Source: Cylindrospermum sp. NIES-4074 (lineage in GTDB: Bacteria > Cyanobacteriota > Cyanobacteriia > Cyanobacteriales > Nostocaceae). Taken from it: a DNA stretch of 64,000 bases. This document shows positions 19,615 to 27,287 of the stretch, one piece after another. The notes below the pieces were generated by a model that did not search any database, was not told the DNA's origin, and saw only the letters and a list, made by a program, of their open reading frames with translations. The stretch is taken from assembly GCA_003994795.1 (NCBI GenBank), contig AP018269.1, positions 5,390,342-5,454,341 of the forward strand, in the 5' to 3' direction. Position 1 is the stretch's first letter. Every line of letters begins with the position of its first letter. The position numbers and the translations under genes were made by a program.

Positions 19615-19736
19615 TTACTCTGCCCTTGCAGTATTATTGTTTACTAAAAAGAGACTAGTTATAATAATTTTCGCACTTTTTCTTAGTATTTAGCTAGTAT
19701 ATTTAAGTATTTTTTGACGCAGCAGAACCTTGAAAA

Positions 19737-19772
19737 TAAAAGCGATCACCATTATACAAAGTGATCGCTTTT
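19737..19772 (-). terminator. Rho-independent terminator of CIS structural block 1
   Basis: Read on the minus strand, a perfect 12-bp stem AAAAGCGATCAC / GTGATCGCTTTT with an 11-nt loop is followed by ATTTT. It begins 9 bp after the stop codon of the DUF6760 frame. It closes the structural block and separates it from the leader-bearing cargo gene at 19614. Confidence 0.8.
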
Positions 19773-19780
19773 ACTAATGA

Positions 19781-19930
19781 TTATTCCTGTATAATCTTAC
19801 CAATTTCCCCCACCCAGCGCCGTCGGTCGGGATGTTCTAACTTTAAAATATCTTCCAAACTCCAGTGGAAATGAAAAGCAATACAGGCTACCTCCTCACT
19901 CAGCGCATCTGAGGGGTAGCCTATGATTCC
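19781..19930 (-). CDS. DUF6760-like small CIS protein, no canonical start, -1 frame overlap
   Basis: A short frame encoding GYPSDALSEEVACIAFHF then HWSLEDILKLEHPDRRRWV and IGKIIQE, ended by TAA at 19781. The pattern (GYP start, FHW, LEHPxRRRW) is that of the DUF6760 proteins found beside small baseplate-like genes in eCIS loci. The frame is open only back to 19963 and has no ATG, GTG or TTG before the conserved part, only ATC ATA. It is exactly in the -1 frame of the upstream gene and overlaps its stop. It could be made by -1 frameshifting at the G run 19929-19933, giving a fused 173-residue product, or from a rare ATC/ATA start. Confidence 0.75.
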   Translation of the reverse strand, partial: GIIGYPSDALSEEVACIAFHFHWSLEDILKLEHPDRRRWVGEIGKIIQE

Positions 19931-20301
19931 CCCGCTAAAGCTAACTCCACTTGAAACTGAGAACTACATTTAGGACACTGCACCGGCAAATAAGCATCAC
20001 CTTGTTGATTAATGCGATTATAAAACTCTCGCAAATAAGCCAGATCGCGCGAGAAAAGATTTTCTAATAAATCAGGAGTAATCTCTGTTAAACTACCCAA
20101 ACGAGTAATAACTCGTGATAGCATCACTAGCACTCCATAAGCTGAATTATCCTGAGCATCGCGGTTTTTTTGGATAAAAATTTCATCTTTTGCCGTAGCT
20201 AGACGCATTACCCCTTGACGATGCACATTTTCCTCAGCATCTACTAATCCTCTGGGAAGGATAAAGTCAAATTGTGTTTGAATTGAATTTTCACTAGGCA
20301 T
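19921..20301 (-). CDS. T4-baseplate-like CIS protein with zinc-ribbon tail
   Basis: A 126-residue protein of the small phage-tail assembly / T4 baseplate-like family found in eCIS loci. Residues 1-95 match the paralogue at 20408-20713 (FILPRGLVDAEENVHRQG, GVMRLATAKDEI, VITRLGSLTEITPDLLE). Unlike the paralogue, it ends with a CPKC motif (residues about 109-112). With no second Cys pair inside the zero-frame product, a full zinc ribbon is not formed unless a partner supplies ligands. It is followed by the overlapping DUF6760 frame. Its position between tube genes and terminator suits a baseplate or assembly-chaperone role. Confidence 0.8.
   Translation of the reverse strand: MPSENSIQTQFDFILPRGLVDAEENVHRQGVMRLATAKDEIFIQKNRDAQDNSAYGVLVMLSRVITRLGSLTEITPDLLENLFSRDLAYLREFYNRINQQGDAYLPVQCPKCSSQFQVELALAGES
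19927..19935 (-). promoter_or_regulatory. Putative -1 frameshift site
   Basis: On the minus strand the upstream gene reads GCG GGG GAA TCA TAG. The five consecutive G residues (19933-19929) allow the glycine tRNA on GGG to slip back one base onto GGG, after which reading continues GGA ATC ATA GGC TAC into the DUF6760 frame. The heptamer G GGG GAA is not an ideal two-tRNA slip site, so the event may be P-site slippage. Confidence 0.45.
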
Positions 20302-20407
20302 ATAATATTTAATCTATAAACATAAAGCTAAATGTAAAATGCAAAATTCTCTTAAATTACATCTCTAAAACTTTTTTTAGGGACGTATCTTTATCAATTT
20401 TGCATTT

Positions 20408-20713
20408 TTACTTTTGAACTTCTTCTTCCAATTCATTTATTTGGCGATAAAATTGCTGTAAATGACTTAAATCGCAAGCAAATAAGTCTTCCACCACAGC
20501 AGGTGTCACCTCATCCACAGCTCCTAACTTAGTGATTACCCTCGCTAAAATAATTACCGTGGCATAAGCAGGATTTGATTTCACACGAGGGTCACGCAAC
20601 GGCACAATTTCATCCATAGCCCTGGATAAGCGCATTACACCCTTACGATGTAAATTACCATCCGCATCAAGATACCCTTTGGGTAAGGTAAATTCAAATT
20701 CTGTTTGCAACAT
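20408..20713 (-). CDS. T4-baseplate-like CIS protein, short paralogue
   Basis: A 101-residue paralogue of the downstream 126-residue protein, sharing EFTLPKGYLDADGNLHRKG, GVMRLSRAMDEI and ITKLGAVDEVTPAVVEDLF. It lacks the CPKC tail and ends in a charged helix ELEEEVQK. It starts 6 bp after the third tube gene and so is likely translated with it. Duplication within the operon is evident. Confidence 0.8.
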   Translation of the reverse strand: MLQTEFEFTLPKGYLDADGNLHRKGVMRLSRAMDEIVPLRDPRVKSNPAYATVIILARVITKLGAVDEVTPAVVEDLFACDLSHLQQFYRQINELEEEVQK

Positions 20714-20719
20714 CCAGCG

Positions 20720-21199
20720 CTACTTTTTCCTGATAAACTCTTCAACAGCTACTTCAACCTCTTCAACTTCAAATTCATTCGATGAGGCATTTACATCGGT
20801 AATTTTATAACTACTAGGCCAGCCATTTTTAAACTCAAATTTAGCAATTTCTTCCGAACCTTGGTTATAAATAGTTAGAGAACCATCCCGACGTTGTTTA
20901 GACCAATTACCATCTTCTACAGCTTTGAACCAATTCCACATGGTCATAGAAATAGTCATACCCCGACGTAGCACCAGATTATTAGTTTTGGTATTACCCG
21001 GAATTTTCGTGCGGACTACCAAACCAGAAGTGGCTTTACTCCATTTCTGAGGTGTAACCTCAGCGATTTCAATTACATCATGAGTACGTTTAAAGCCTTG
21101 ACATTCCATAAAATAGCCATCTATTGGTTCCTGGCTACCATCAAGTTTTAGTTCTAAGTAAAACCTGGAATTAGTGAGAATTTCGGGAATCCCTGACAT
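20720..21199 (-). CDS. CIS tube protein (gp19-like), third copy
   Basis: A 159-residue gp19-family tube protein. The N-terminus SRFYLELKLDGS and the segment FMECQGFKRTHDVIEIAE correspond to the outer-strand start of the fold. LRRGMTISMTMWNWFKAVEDG is the typical helix, here seen as RRGMTISMTMW and NWFKAVEDG. YNQGSEEIAKFEF and GWPSSYKI are the following hairpin. The three tube-like genes in a row resemble Afp-type systems, where one copy forms the bulk tube and others adapt to the baseplate. This copy differs most from the other two, and the phrase IEIAEVTPQKWSKA is typical of the baseplate-proximal adaptor copy. Confidence 0.9.
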   Translation of the reverse strand: MSGIPEILTNSRFYLELKLDGSQEPIDGYFMECQGFKRTHDVIEIAEVTPQKWSKATSGLVVRTKIPGNTKTNNLVLRRGMTISMTMWNWFKAVEDGNWSKQRRDGSLTIYNQGSEEIAKFEFKNGWPSSYKITDVNASSNEFEVEEVEVAVEEFIRKK

Positions 21200-21225
21200 G
21201 GTGTTTTTAGCCTCAAAATAAAGAC

Positions 21226-21284
21226 AAAAGGTAAAAGGTCAAAAAAACAGAACAACTATTGTCTGCATCTTGCTTTTACCTTTT
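21226..21284. other. Intercistronic inverted repeat
   Basis: AAAAGGTAAAAG (21226-21237) and CTTTTACCTTTT (21273-21284) are perfect 12-bp inverted repeats with a 35-nt loop, between the second and third tube genes. They could form a weak AT-rich hairpin in the operon mRNA. Function is not known. Confidence 0.45.
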
Positions 21285-21336
21285 CATTTTTCTATCACTT
21301 ATCAGTGAGCTTTGGCAACTTTCAAAACAGCAGTTT

Positions 21337-21810
21337 CTACTTTACACGGTGTAATGACTCATAAACAAACTCTACTGTTTCTGTAGCCAGTCCTTCTTCA
21401 CCTGCTGCCATTTTAGATGATTTATAACTGCTGGGCATAATTCCTTTAAGATCCCAACGAGCTGCTTCTTCTCCACCTTGGTTATAAAGAATAGCCGAGC
21501 CAGTTTTACGTACCCCTTTAGTAACTGTACCGCCTCCGGCGATCGGTTCAGAGTGGGAGTCACTATACCATTTTACTAATCTGTCATCACCAACAGTAGC
21601 TACATACTCTACAGTTACTTTTCCGTTAGTTACTCCGGTAACTGTAGCTTGGATAGCACTTTTACCGCCCTTGGTGACACCAAAGGACTTTTTATCACCA
21701 GCAGTTTGGAGAGTGGTACTGATCCCACTTACCTTTTTAACAATCAGGTCTTCCAAACCATCTAACTGGAAATAGTACTTGGAACAAGCAAGAATTTCAC
21801 CCTTTGACAT
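21337..21810 (-). CDS. CIS tube protein (gp19-like), second copy
   Basis: A 157-residue gp19-family tube protein, related to the copies on both sides. It has the SKYYFQLDGLEDLIVKKVSG start, a TVEYVATVGDDRLVKWYSD segment around the central helix, and ends with GIMPSSYKSSKM and TETVEFVYESLHRVK. Compared with the first copy it has a charge-poor loop PIAGGGTVTKG. It is expected to stack as hexameric rings inside the sheath. Which copy forms the main tube cannot be decided from sequence. Confidence 0.9.
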   Translation of the reverse strand: MSKGEILACSKYYFQLDGLEDLIVKKVSGISTTLQTAGDKKSFGVTKGGKSAIQATVTGVTNGKVTVEYVATVGDDRLVKWYSDSHSEPIAGGGTVTKGVRKTGSAILYNQGGEEAARWDLKGIMPSSYKSSKMAAGEEGLATETVEFVYESLHRVK

Positions 21811-21868
21811 TGGATAACTCCTATTTATTTAAAACCTACAGGTTGTGGAAAAGTTTCAATGTTTTCTA

Positions 21869-22342
21869 TTATTTTGCCCGGTTAATTTGTTCACAGACAA
21901 TTTCATAAGTCTCGACAGCCAGGTCTTTACTTTCGGCACTAAAGTCTGACAATTTCATTGACTTAATCCAAGCGTTAGTTAAATTCCAACGCAATACCTC
22001 AGTATCTTCACTATCGTAGGCAACTATGGAACCAGCTTTCCGGTTACTGCTCCATTTACCATCCCCACCTTCACTTTTGGGCATGGTAGCTTTCATCCAG
22101 TTATAAAAGTCCATATCTCCTTCCACAACATAGACTTCAATGGTGATGTTGGGGTTTTCTTCAAAGCCTCCGGAGGTAGATTGCCAAAGGGTTTTGCCAT
22201 CTTTAGTTGAGGCTAATGGTTTTTCGTGACCTGCGGTTTGCCCTGTAAAAGAAACCTCTGTGACACTTTTGATCAACTTATTTTCCAAACCATTGAATTC
22301 TACGTAATACCTACTATTAGGAATCGGTTTTAATTCAGGCAT
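21869..22342 (-). CDS. CIS tube protein (gp19-like), first copy
   Basis: A 157-residue gp19-family tube protein. Recognisable parts are NSRYYVEFNGLENKLIKSV, EVYVVEGDMDFYNWMKATMP (helix) and the ending WNLTNAWIKSMKLSDFS. It is directly downstream of the sheath gene, the usual place for the principal tube protein, which supports but does not prove that role. The 97-bp gap to the sheath carries a strong hairpin. Confidence 0.9.
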   Translation of the reverse strand: MPELKPIPNSRYYVEFNGLENKLIKSVTEVSFTGQTAGHEKPLASTKDGKTLWQSTSGGFEENPNITIEVYVVEGDMDFYNWMKATMPKSEGGDGKWSSNRKAGSIVAYDSEDTEVLRWNLTNAWIKSMKLSDFSAESKDLAVETYEIVCEQINRAK

Positions 22343-22393
22343 ATTTCACATCCTTGTCCAAGATAAAAAACAATCGGGAAAAATTTACTATTC

Positions 22394-22428
22394 AAGTACA
22401 GACGTGAAACAGGTCACATCTGTACTTA
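22394..22428 (-). terminator. Strong hairpin between sheath and tube genes
   Basis: On the minus strand AAGTACAGATGTGA pairs with TCACGTCTGTACTT over 14 bp with a single G-U pair and a loop of about 7 nt. It follows the sheath stop by about 12 bp and is not followed by a good T run. Within an operon it could be a partial terminator or mRNA stabiliser that sets the sheath-to-tube ratio. Confidence 0.5.
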
Positions 22429-22439
22429 ATTTAAACCTT

Positions 22440-24137
22440 TTACTGGTTAGGTGACCACTGACTAAAGCGGAAGATCACAAATTCCGCCGGTCTGACTGGA
22501 CAAACACCAACTTCGATGTACAAGCGACCTAGCATCATGGTTTCGTGGGTATTGATGCTGGCATCGCACTTAACATAAAATGCTTCAGCAGCGGAACCAC
22601 CAAATAAAGCACCTTCCCGCCAGAGTCTTTCTAAGAAATTGCTTACGGTACGGGTAACACGTGCCCACAAATCTTGATCGTTAGGCTCAAATACTACCCA
22701 CTGAGTACCTAATTCTACTGAGCGCTCGATGTAGCTCATCAAGCGACGAACGCTGATGTAGCGCCATTGGACGTTATCTGGTTCTACCAAAGTCCGAGCG
22801 CCCCAGATGCGAATACCTCGGTTGGGGAAGCTGCGGATACAGTTGATACCCAAGGGGTTCAACAGTTCTTGTTCGCGGAGGTTGGTTTCATAAGCTAAAC
22901 CAATTACACCTCTTGGTGTATCGTTAGCTGGTGCTTTATAAACACCCCTGGTTTCGTCGGTACGACACCATACTCCCAGCATATGACCAGAAGGAGGAAT
23001 CAGAATTGGTCTACCACCGTTACGGGGGTTAGGCACTTTGATCCAGGGGTAATATAGGGCGGCAAATTGCGATCGCCGATTAAATGCACTTAACCACTGA
23101 GCAATATGCTGGGGCTTCACTTGGGAAGGGGGTACTGGCTCACCACCACCCTTGCAAGGTGGTGGGTCTAAGGCTACCATCCGTCCAGGAGAATTGCCTT
23201 CACACAGGCTAACTAGGGCTTCCATAATCCCATGTATCTGTTCTAGGTTGAGGATGCCACTTTGATAAACCCGCATCAAATCGGGGAAGGAAAGCATGGT
23301 AACTTCATCAATTTCAAAAATACCTTGCAAACCTTTGCGCTCATCCCGAGAACCTTGTACAACTCTGGGAAAGCCTTCTGAAGTGGATACAACTGGTGGG
23401 GGGCTGACTTCATAAGCACCATTTGCCGGACGGCGAGATAATGGTTGTCCGGGTGTTTGCAAGTCAGCTATGTCAACAAAGGCAGAATCTTGGAGTGCTA
23501 TTACAGCATAAGTAGCCACCTGTGTGTCCACTTCTGGGTTCATCGTCAGGTGGTCATACTCTTCCAGAACTTCTCCATCCCGGCTGACAACGACCTTAAA
23601 GAATTCACCAGTGTTTATGGGTGGTTCTGCACCACTAGGTGGTGGTAGCGGATCACTTTCAGTGATCACCACATTAATGCGTCCTTCTTCAAAACCTTCA
23701 TCATCTGCACTTGGCAGAGCGGCTGGCTTAAGAGCAAACTTTAAAGATGGACGGTTGCCTGTGGTGCGAATCTTCAGGGCGCTTTCATCTGGTGATGGTG
23801 CTGGTGGTTGTTGACCTTGCTCTAGCTTTAAGGGGAGTTTAGTACCAATACTCACTACCCAACAGCGTCCACCCCCATTGAGAAACCAACCGTTGACAGC
23901 AAAAGGTAGGTAGGCATCGAAGTCTGTATAACCATCGGAACCTTGTTTAGCAAAGTATTCCAGATACTCGTTCCACGATGTCACCAACATCGGTTTATAT
24001 AATTCGGCATCACCACGCACATCTTCAGTAAAGCCGATAAATCCAGCAATATTTGTACTTACACCCTCAATTGGGCGACTACCTCGATCTACCTCTTCAA
24101 CGTAGACACCGGGAGCAAAGTAATCTAATCTTGGCAT
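22440..24137 (-). CDS. CIS contractile sheath protein
   Basis: A 565-residue phage tail sheath protein. The N-terminus RLDYFAPGVYVEEVDRGSRP followed by IEGVSTNIAGFIGFTEDVRG is diagnostic. The variable insertion domain covers about residues 85-310 and is rich in Pro and acidic residues. The C-terminal core has GIRIWGARTLVEPDNVQWRY, SVRRLMSYIERSV and the last strands FYVKCDASINTHETMMLGRL and EVGVCPVRPAEFVIFRFSQW. Only one sheath gene is present, whereas Afp and PVC have three. It starts the tube/sheath part of block 1 after the DUF4255 gene. Confidence 0.97.
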   Translation of the reverse strand: MPRLDYFAPGVYVEEVDRGSRPIEGVSTNIAGFIGFTEDVRGDAELYKPMLVTSWNEYLEYFAKQGSDGYTDFDAYLPFAVNGWFLNGGGRCWVVSIGTKLPLKLEQGQQPPAPSPDESALKIRTTGNRPSLKFALKPAALPSADDEGFEEGRINVVITESDPLPPPSGAEPPINTGEFFKVVVSRDGEVLEEYDHLTMNPEVDTQVATYAVIALQDSAFVDIADLQTPGQPLSRRPANGAYEVSPPPVVSTSEGFPRVVQGSRDERKGLQGIFEIDEVTMLSFPDLMRVYQSGILNLEQIHGIMEALVSLCEGNSPGRMVALDPPPCKGGGEPVPPSQVKPQHIAQWLSAFNRRSQFAALYYPWIKVPNPRNGGRPILIPPSGHMLGVWCRTDETRGVYKAPANDTPRGVIGLAYETNLREQELLNPLGINCIRSFPNRGIRIWGARTLVEPDNVQWRYISVRRLMSYIERSVELGTQWVVFEPNDQDLWARVTRTVSNFLERLWREGALFGGSAAEAFYVKCDASINTHETMMLGRLYIEVGVCPVRPAEFVIFRFSQWSPNQ

Positions 24138-24197
24138 AACAGGTGATTTTCCTTTAATTTGCTTAATAACAGACCTTGCTCCTTTGAAACCAAAGGT

Positions 24198-24731
24198 TTA
24201 GTTAGTTTTGAGTAACATTCCCTCATTGGTTGTAATCAAAGGATGGCTTTGCAAGTTCAGGGGTATTGTCAACGTCACGTACAAAGCTGGACGTAAGGGG
24301 ACACCTAAGGCACTCCACAAAGCAGCAGCATCGATGGGATGGACAGCAGAAACGGTCATTGACAGTTCGCCATGACCGCGCAGTGCAGGAGCCAGCACTT
24401 CCTCTCGTAACGAGTGGTAATGCAACAGTAGTATCAATGCCTCTGACAGCAGACGCTGTTCGCCCAAACTGGTGAAGTCCCAGGCGCTCACCAAAAATGA
24501 CACATCAAACCACCTGGGTGGAGGCAGGGGCGGTTTCCCCGGCTTTGCTTGCTGCCGACAACCGGATCGCTGTATATACACATTTTCCCGGATGTTATAG
24601 CAGTACAAGTTAAGTCTAGGGTTGATATTCTGTCCCACTCCAGGGTGGTTGAAATCGATTTGTTCTGTACTGAGCAGGGGAATCCCGCTAGCAAATATTT
24701 CTGCTAAAGTCTGAGTAGCAGCTGGGATCAT
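24198..24731 (-). CDS. DUF4255 protein, short form (tail terminator / cap)
   Basis: A 177-residue DUF4255 protein, the family of Afp16/PVC16, which caps the sheath-tube end distal to the baseplate. NPRLNLYCYNIRENVYIQRS is the family core, with WFDVSFLVSAWDFTSLGEQR, EALILLLHYHSL and LYVTLTIPLNLQ. It is the first gene of structural block 1, 60 bp before the sheath. A second, longer DUF4255 protein is encoded at 27288-28553. The short gap and common direction suggest co-transcription with the sheath and tubes. Confidence 0.85.
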   Translation of the reverse strand: MIPAATQTLAEIFASGIPLLSTEQIDFNHPGVGQNINPRLNLYCYNIRENVYIQRSGCRQQAKPGKPPLPPPRWFDVSFLVSAWDFTSLGEQRLLSEALILLLHYHSLREEVLAPALRGHGELSMTVSAVHPIDAAALWSALGVPLRPALYVTLTIPLNLQSHPLITTNEGMLLKTN

Positions 24732-25171
24732 AAGACACGACAGCAGGGTTTGAATCCCCCCAGTCAGTGTGATGGTATATTTTTATGCCACCATACTAAT
24801 TATTTGGGGGTTGGGGCGTCCTTACCAGAGTTCCTGATGCAGGTAGCACAGAGTAGCTACTTTGCTACCTACCCTACGGGAAAGCGAAGGGTCTACAGCA
24901 CAAAATAAAGCTTTGAATGAGGCTTTTTTGTTGATTTTCAACTTTTAAGCTGGGTATTCATAGCTTAGAGATCCATAAGTCCAGTGGTTATTAGACTTTG
25001 GTCGAGATTCTAAATAATTGTTTTAAACTGGCTAAATTATGACTATGTGGAGTAAGCTATATTCGTCCGTATTTATACAGTAAAAAGCACATTTTCCATA
25101 GGTGAGTCATCTGTGAGAGTTTGTAGCTCAGGCAATGCTGCTTACTGTTCGAGTATGCCGGAGAGTAAAAG
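24732..25171. other. Divergent regulatory region between CIS block 1 and two-component genes
   Basis: 440 bp between the divergent DUF4255 and histidine kinase genes. Both transcripts must start here. It includes a small imperfect hairpin around 24855-24895 (TAGCTACTTTGCTACCTACC, then CTACGGGAAAGCGAAGGGTC). No clear response-regulator binding repeats were recognised. Confidence 0.5.
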
Positions 25172-26353
25172 ATGAAGGTTGCTACTCAAAAGTTGACTGC
25201 TCAGTTCCATCTACCTTTACCTTCGTCCAAAAGTAATTCGCCAAGTCAGTTGTCGGCAATTGATGTTAATAAGACTTGCAAACAAATAATTCAACAGTTA
25301 GCAACCTTACTACCGACTCTGGCTGTGTGGACTGTCTACCAAGACCTAGATACAGGGGAGCGCCAATTAGTTTCAGAAGATAGTCCAGAGCGATCGCCAT
25401 CCGCACAAGCTACTCCAGCTTTCAGGGCCAGCAGCTTTACATCGGGACAATCTTACCTCGATTTTTTATCTCTGCAACAAGAAAACTGGTTGTTAGAAGA
25501 TTTACCTCTTCTGGAAATTACTGAATTAACGGTATCTGAGTATCATGCCTACGTTTGCTGTGTTGGGGATCAGAGTTCAACAGCAGCGGAGTATATATTT
25601 ATATGTACTTATGAGCCGCTCTCAACTGGACAGCAACAGCTGCTCCTGGGTAATGCCCAGATACTGAGTCAGTATTTAGCTATGTATAAGGAGCGATCGC
25701 GCCATGTGGCAGAAATCGCCTCTTTAGCAGAAACACTGGGACGAGCAGAACATCAACTGCGGAATCCTTTAGCACTAATTAATCTATATGCAGAAAATCT
25801 CCGCTTGGGATTACCATCTGGCTGTTTGCAAGAGCAAGCAATCCTCATTCGCCAAACAGCAGATGAACTCAGCTCTAGGTTGACAGATTTGCTGTACTAT
25901 GGTCAGCGAGCAAAATTACAGATCAAGCAACATGATTTGTTAACAATTGTTTCCCAGAGTATTAAAGGTCTACAGCCTTGGTTGGAACAAAAAGAATTAC
26001 AAATACGCTATCCCGATAAACCTGTGAGTGTGACAGTTGATTCCTGGCAGATGAAACAGGTTTTTGACAACTTATTAACGAATGCAGTTCATTTTAGTCC
26101 TCAAGGGGGGACGGTGAGCTGCAATTGGCATGTGTATGGTCATGAAGTATTGGTGGAAATTTGCGATCGCGGTTCCGGAATTTCGGAAGAGGACTTGAAG
26201 CAAATATTTAAGCCTTACTATACTCAGCGTTTGGGGGGTACCGGTTTAGGATTAGCGATCGCTCAAAAAATCATTCTTGACCATCAAGGTAACTTGTGGG
26301 CAGAAAATATGCCGGAAGGTGGCGCTCAATTTTCCTTTACCCTACCCAGATAA
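25172..26353 (+). CDS. Cytoplasmic sensor histidine kinase
   Basis: A 393-residue kinase. Residues 30-170 form a GAF-like sensory region without clear ligand residues. A short coiled linker leads to the dimerisation domain with EHQLRNPLALI, phospho-acceptor His194. The HATPase domain has NLLTNAVHFSPQGG (Asn304), CDRGSGIS and GGTGLGLAIAQK. There is no membrane segment, so it senses inside the cell. The gene is divergent from the CIS structural block and 71 bp before a NarL-type regulator, so the pair probably acts together, and regulation of the CIS is a position-based inference. Confidence 0.9.
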   Translation: MKVATQKLTAQFHLPLPSSKSNSPSQLSAIDVNKTCKQIIQQLATLLPTLAVWTVYQDLDTGERQLVSEDSPERSPSAQATPAFRASSFTSGQSYLDFLSLQQENWLLEDLPLLEITELTVSEYHAYVCCVGDQSSTAAEYIFICTYEPLSTGQQQLLLGNAQILSQYLAMYKERSRHVAEIASLAETLGRAEHQLRNPLALINLYAENLRLGLPSGCLQEQAILIRQTADELSSRLTDLLYYGQRAKLQIKQHDLLTIVSQSIKGLQPWLEQKELQIRYPDKPVSVTVDSWQMKQVFDNLLTNAVHFSPQGGTVSCNWHVYGHEVLVEICDRGSGISEEDLKQIFKPYYTQRLGGTGLGLAIAQKIILDHQGNLWAENMPEGGAQFSFTLPR

Positions 26354-26424
26354 AAAGGCACAAAAAAAGTAAAGAAGTAGAAAACTAGTTATTCTCCTCC
26401 CTTTGCTCAACTAGGGAAATTACC

Positions 26425-27105
26425 ATGAATGGCAAAAAAGAGCTAATTTCAATTCTACTTGTAGATGATGAACCCCACTTTCGGCAAGGAATACGCACCT
26501 TATTAAACTTTTACAACACTAGTAGTTGCATAGGTTTAGACATTGTAGGTGAGGCGGCTTCCGTTGAACAAGCTGTGAAATTAACTGCCGAGCAACACCC
26601 GGCTTTGATTTTACTAGATTTAGAATTACCACCAGAGAATGGAATTACTGCACTACTCCGTCTGGGAGAGTTGCCCTATAACGGTAAAGTGCTAATTTTA
26701 TCAGCGCACCAACAAGACGATTGGGTGTTTCGAGCCATGCAGGCTGGTGCTTGGGGTTACGTCTTTAAAGACCAATTAGCTACCCAACTATGCGAAGCTA
26801 TTACCACCGTAATTAATAACAAGGTATATTTACCCCCAGAAGTGGCAACTGCCTTTTTTCGCTTGTTCCACTATTACACCGGCAACTCTCTGACCTCAAG
26901 TAATGGCATTCACCTAACCGAAAGAGAGCGAGAAGTATTAAACTGGTTAGTTCAAGGAGCTTCTAATGAACAAATTGCCGGACATCTTTACATTACAGTT
27001 GCCACCGTCAAAGCTCATTTAACAGCAATCTTTGAAAAATTAAGTGTTACCAGTCGCACTCAGGCAATTGTCAAAGCCTTAAAACTGGGTTTAGTTTGTC
27101 CCTAA
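26425..27105 (+). CDS. NarL/FixJ-type response regulator
   Basis: A 226-residue regulator. The receiver (about residues 9-135) has the acidic pair in LVDDEPHF, the phospho-acceptor Asp65 in LILLDLELP, Ser in ILSAHQQ and Lys in YVFKDQ. The C-terminal LuxR-type HTH (about 155-226) includes LTEREREVLNWLVQG, NEQIAGHLYITVATVKAHL and IFEKLSVTSRTQAIVKA. It directly follows the histidine kinase at 25172-26353 and lies between the two DUF4255 genes. It is the best candidate for a local transcription factor of the injection system. Confidence 0.95.
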   Translation: MNGKKELISILLVDDEPHFRQGIRTLLNFYNTSSCIGLDIVGEAASVEQAVKLTAEQHPALILLDLELPPENGITALLRLGELPYNGKVLILSAHQQDDWVFRAMQAGAWGYVFKDQLATQLCEAITTVINNKVYLPPEVATAFFRLFHYYTGNSLTSSNGIHLTEREREVLNWLVQGASNEQIAGHLYITVATVKAHLTAIFEKLSVTSRTQAIVKALKLGLVCP

Positions 27106-27287
27106 TTTAGTGCTAAGTGCTAGTAGAAAACTGAGAGGAGTTTTGAAGAGAAGGATGTTGAGCAAAAAAAAGTATTTAACTGGAGATCATTTAAAATTGC
27201 TACTTTTGATTGTGATAGACTAATAAGATTATGTTTTTTACCACCTAGCAATACTATAGACTAACTCAAAAATTCAGCACTATATCG

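Noticed and set aside
22440..24731. T6SS (TssBC) assignment for the sheath block
   Set aside because: The single phage-type sheath, DUF4255 cap, gp19 tubes and Afp15-like ATPase, with no TssJLM or ClpV, point to the eCIS/anchored CIS class.
25109..25170. Possible tRNA-like segment (TTTGTAGCTCAGGCAATGC) before the kinase gene
   Set aside because: The bases around it do not form acceptor, anticodon and T arms.
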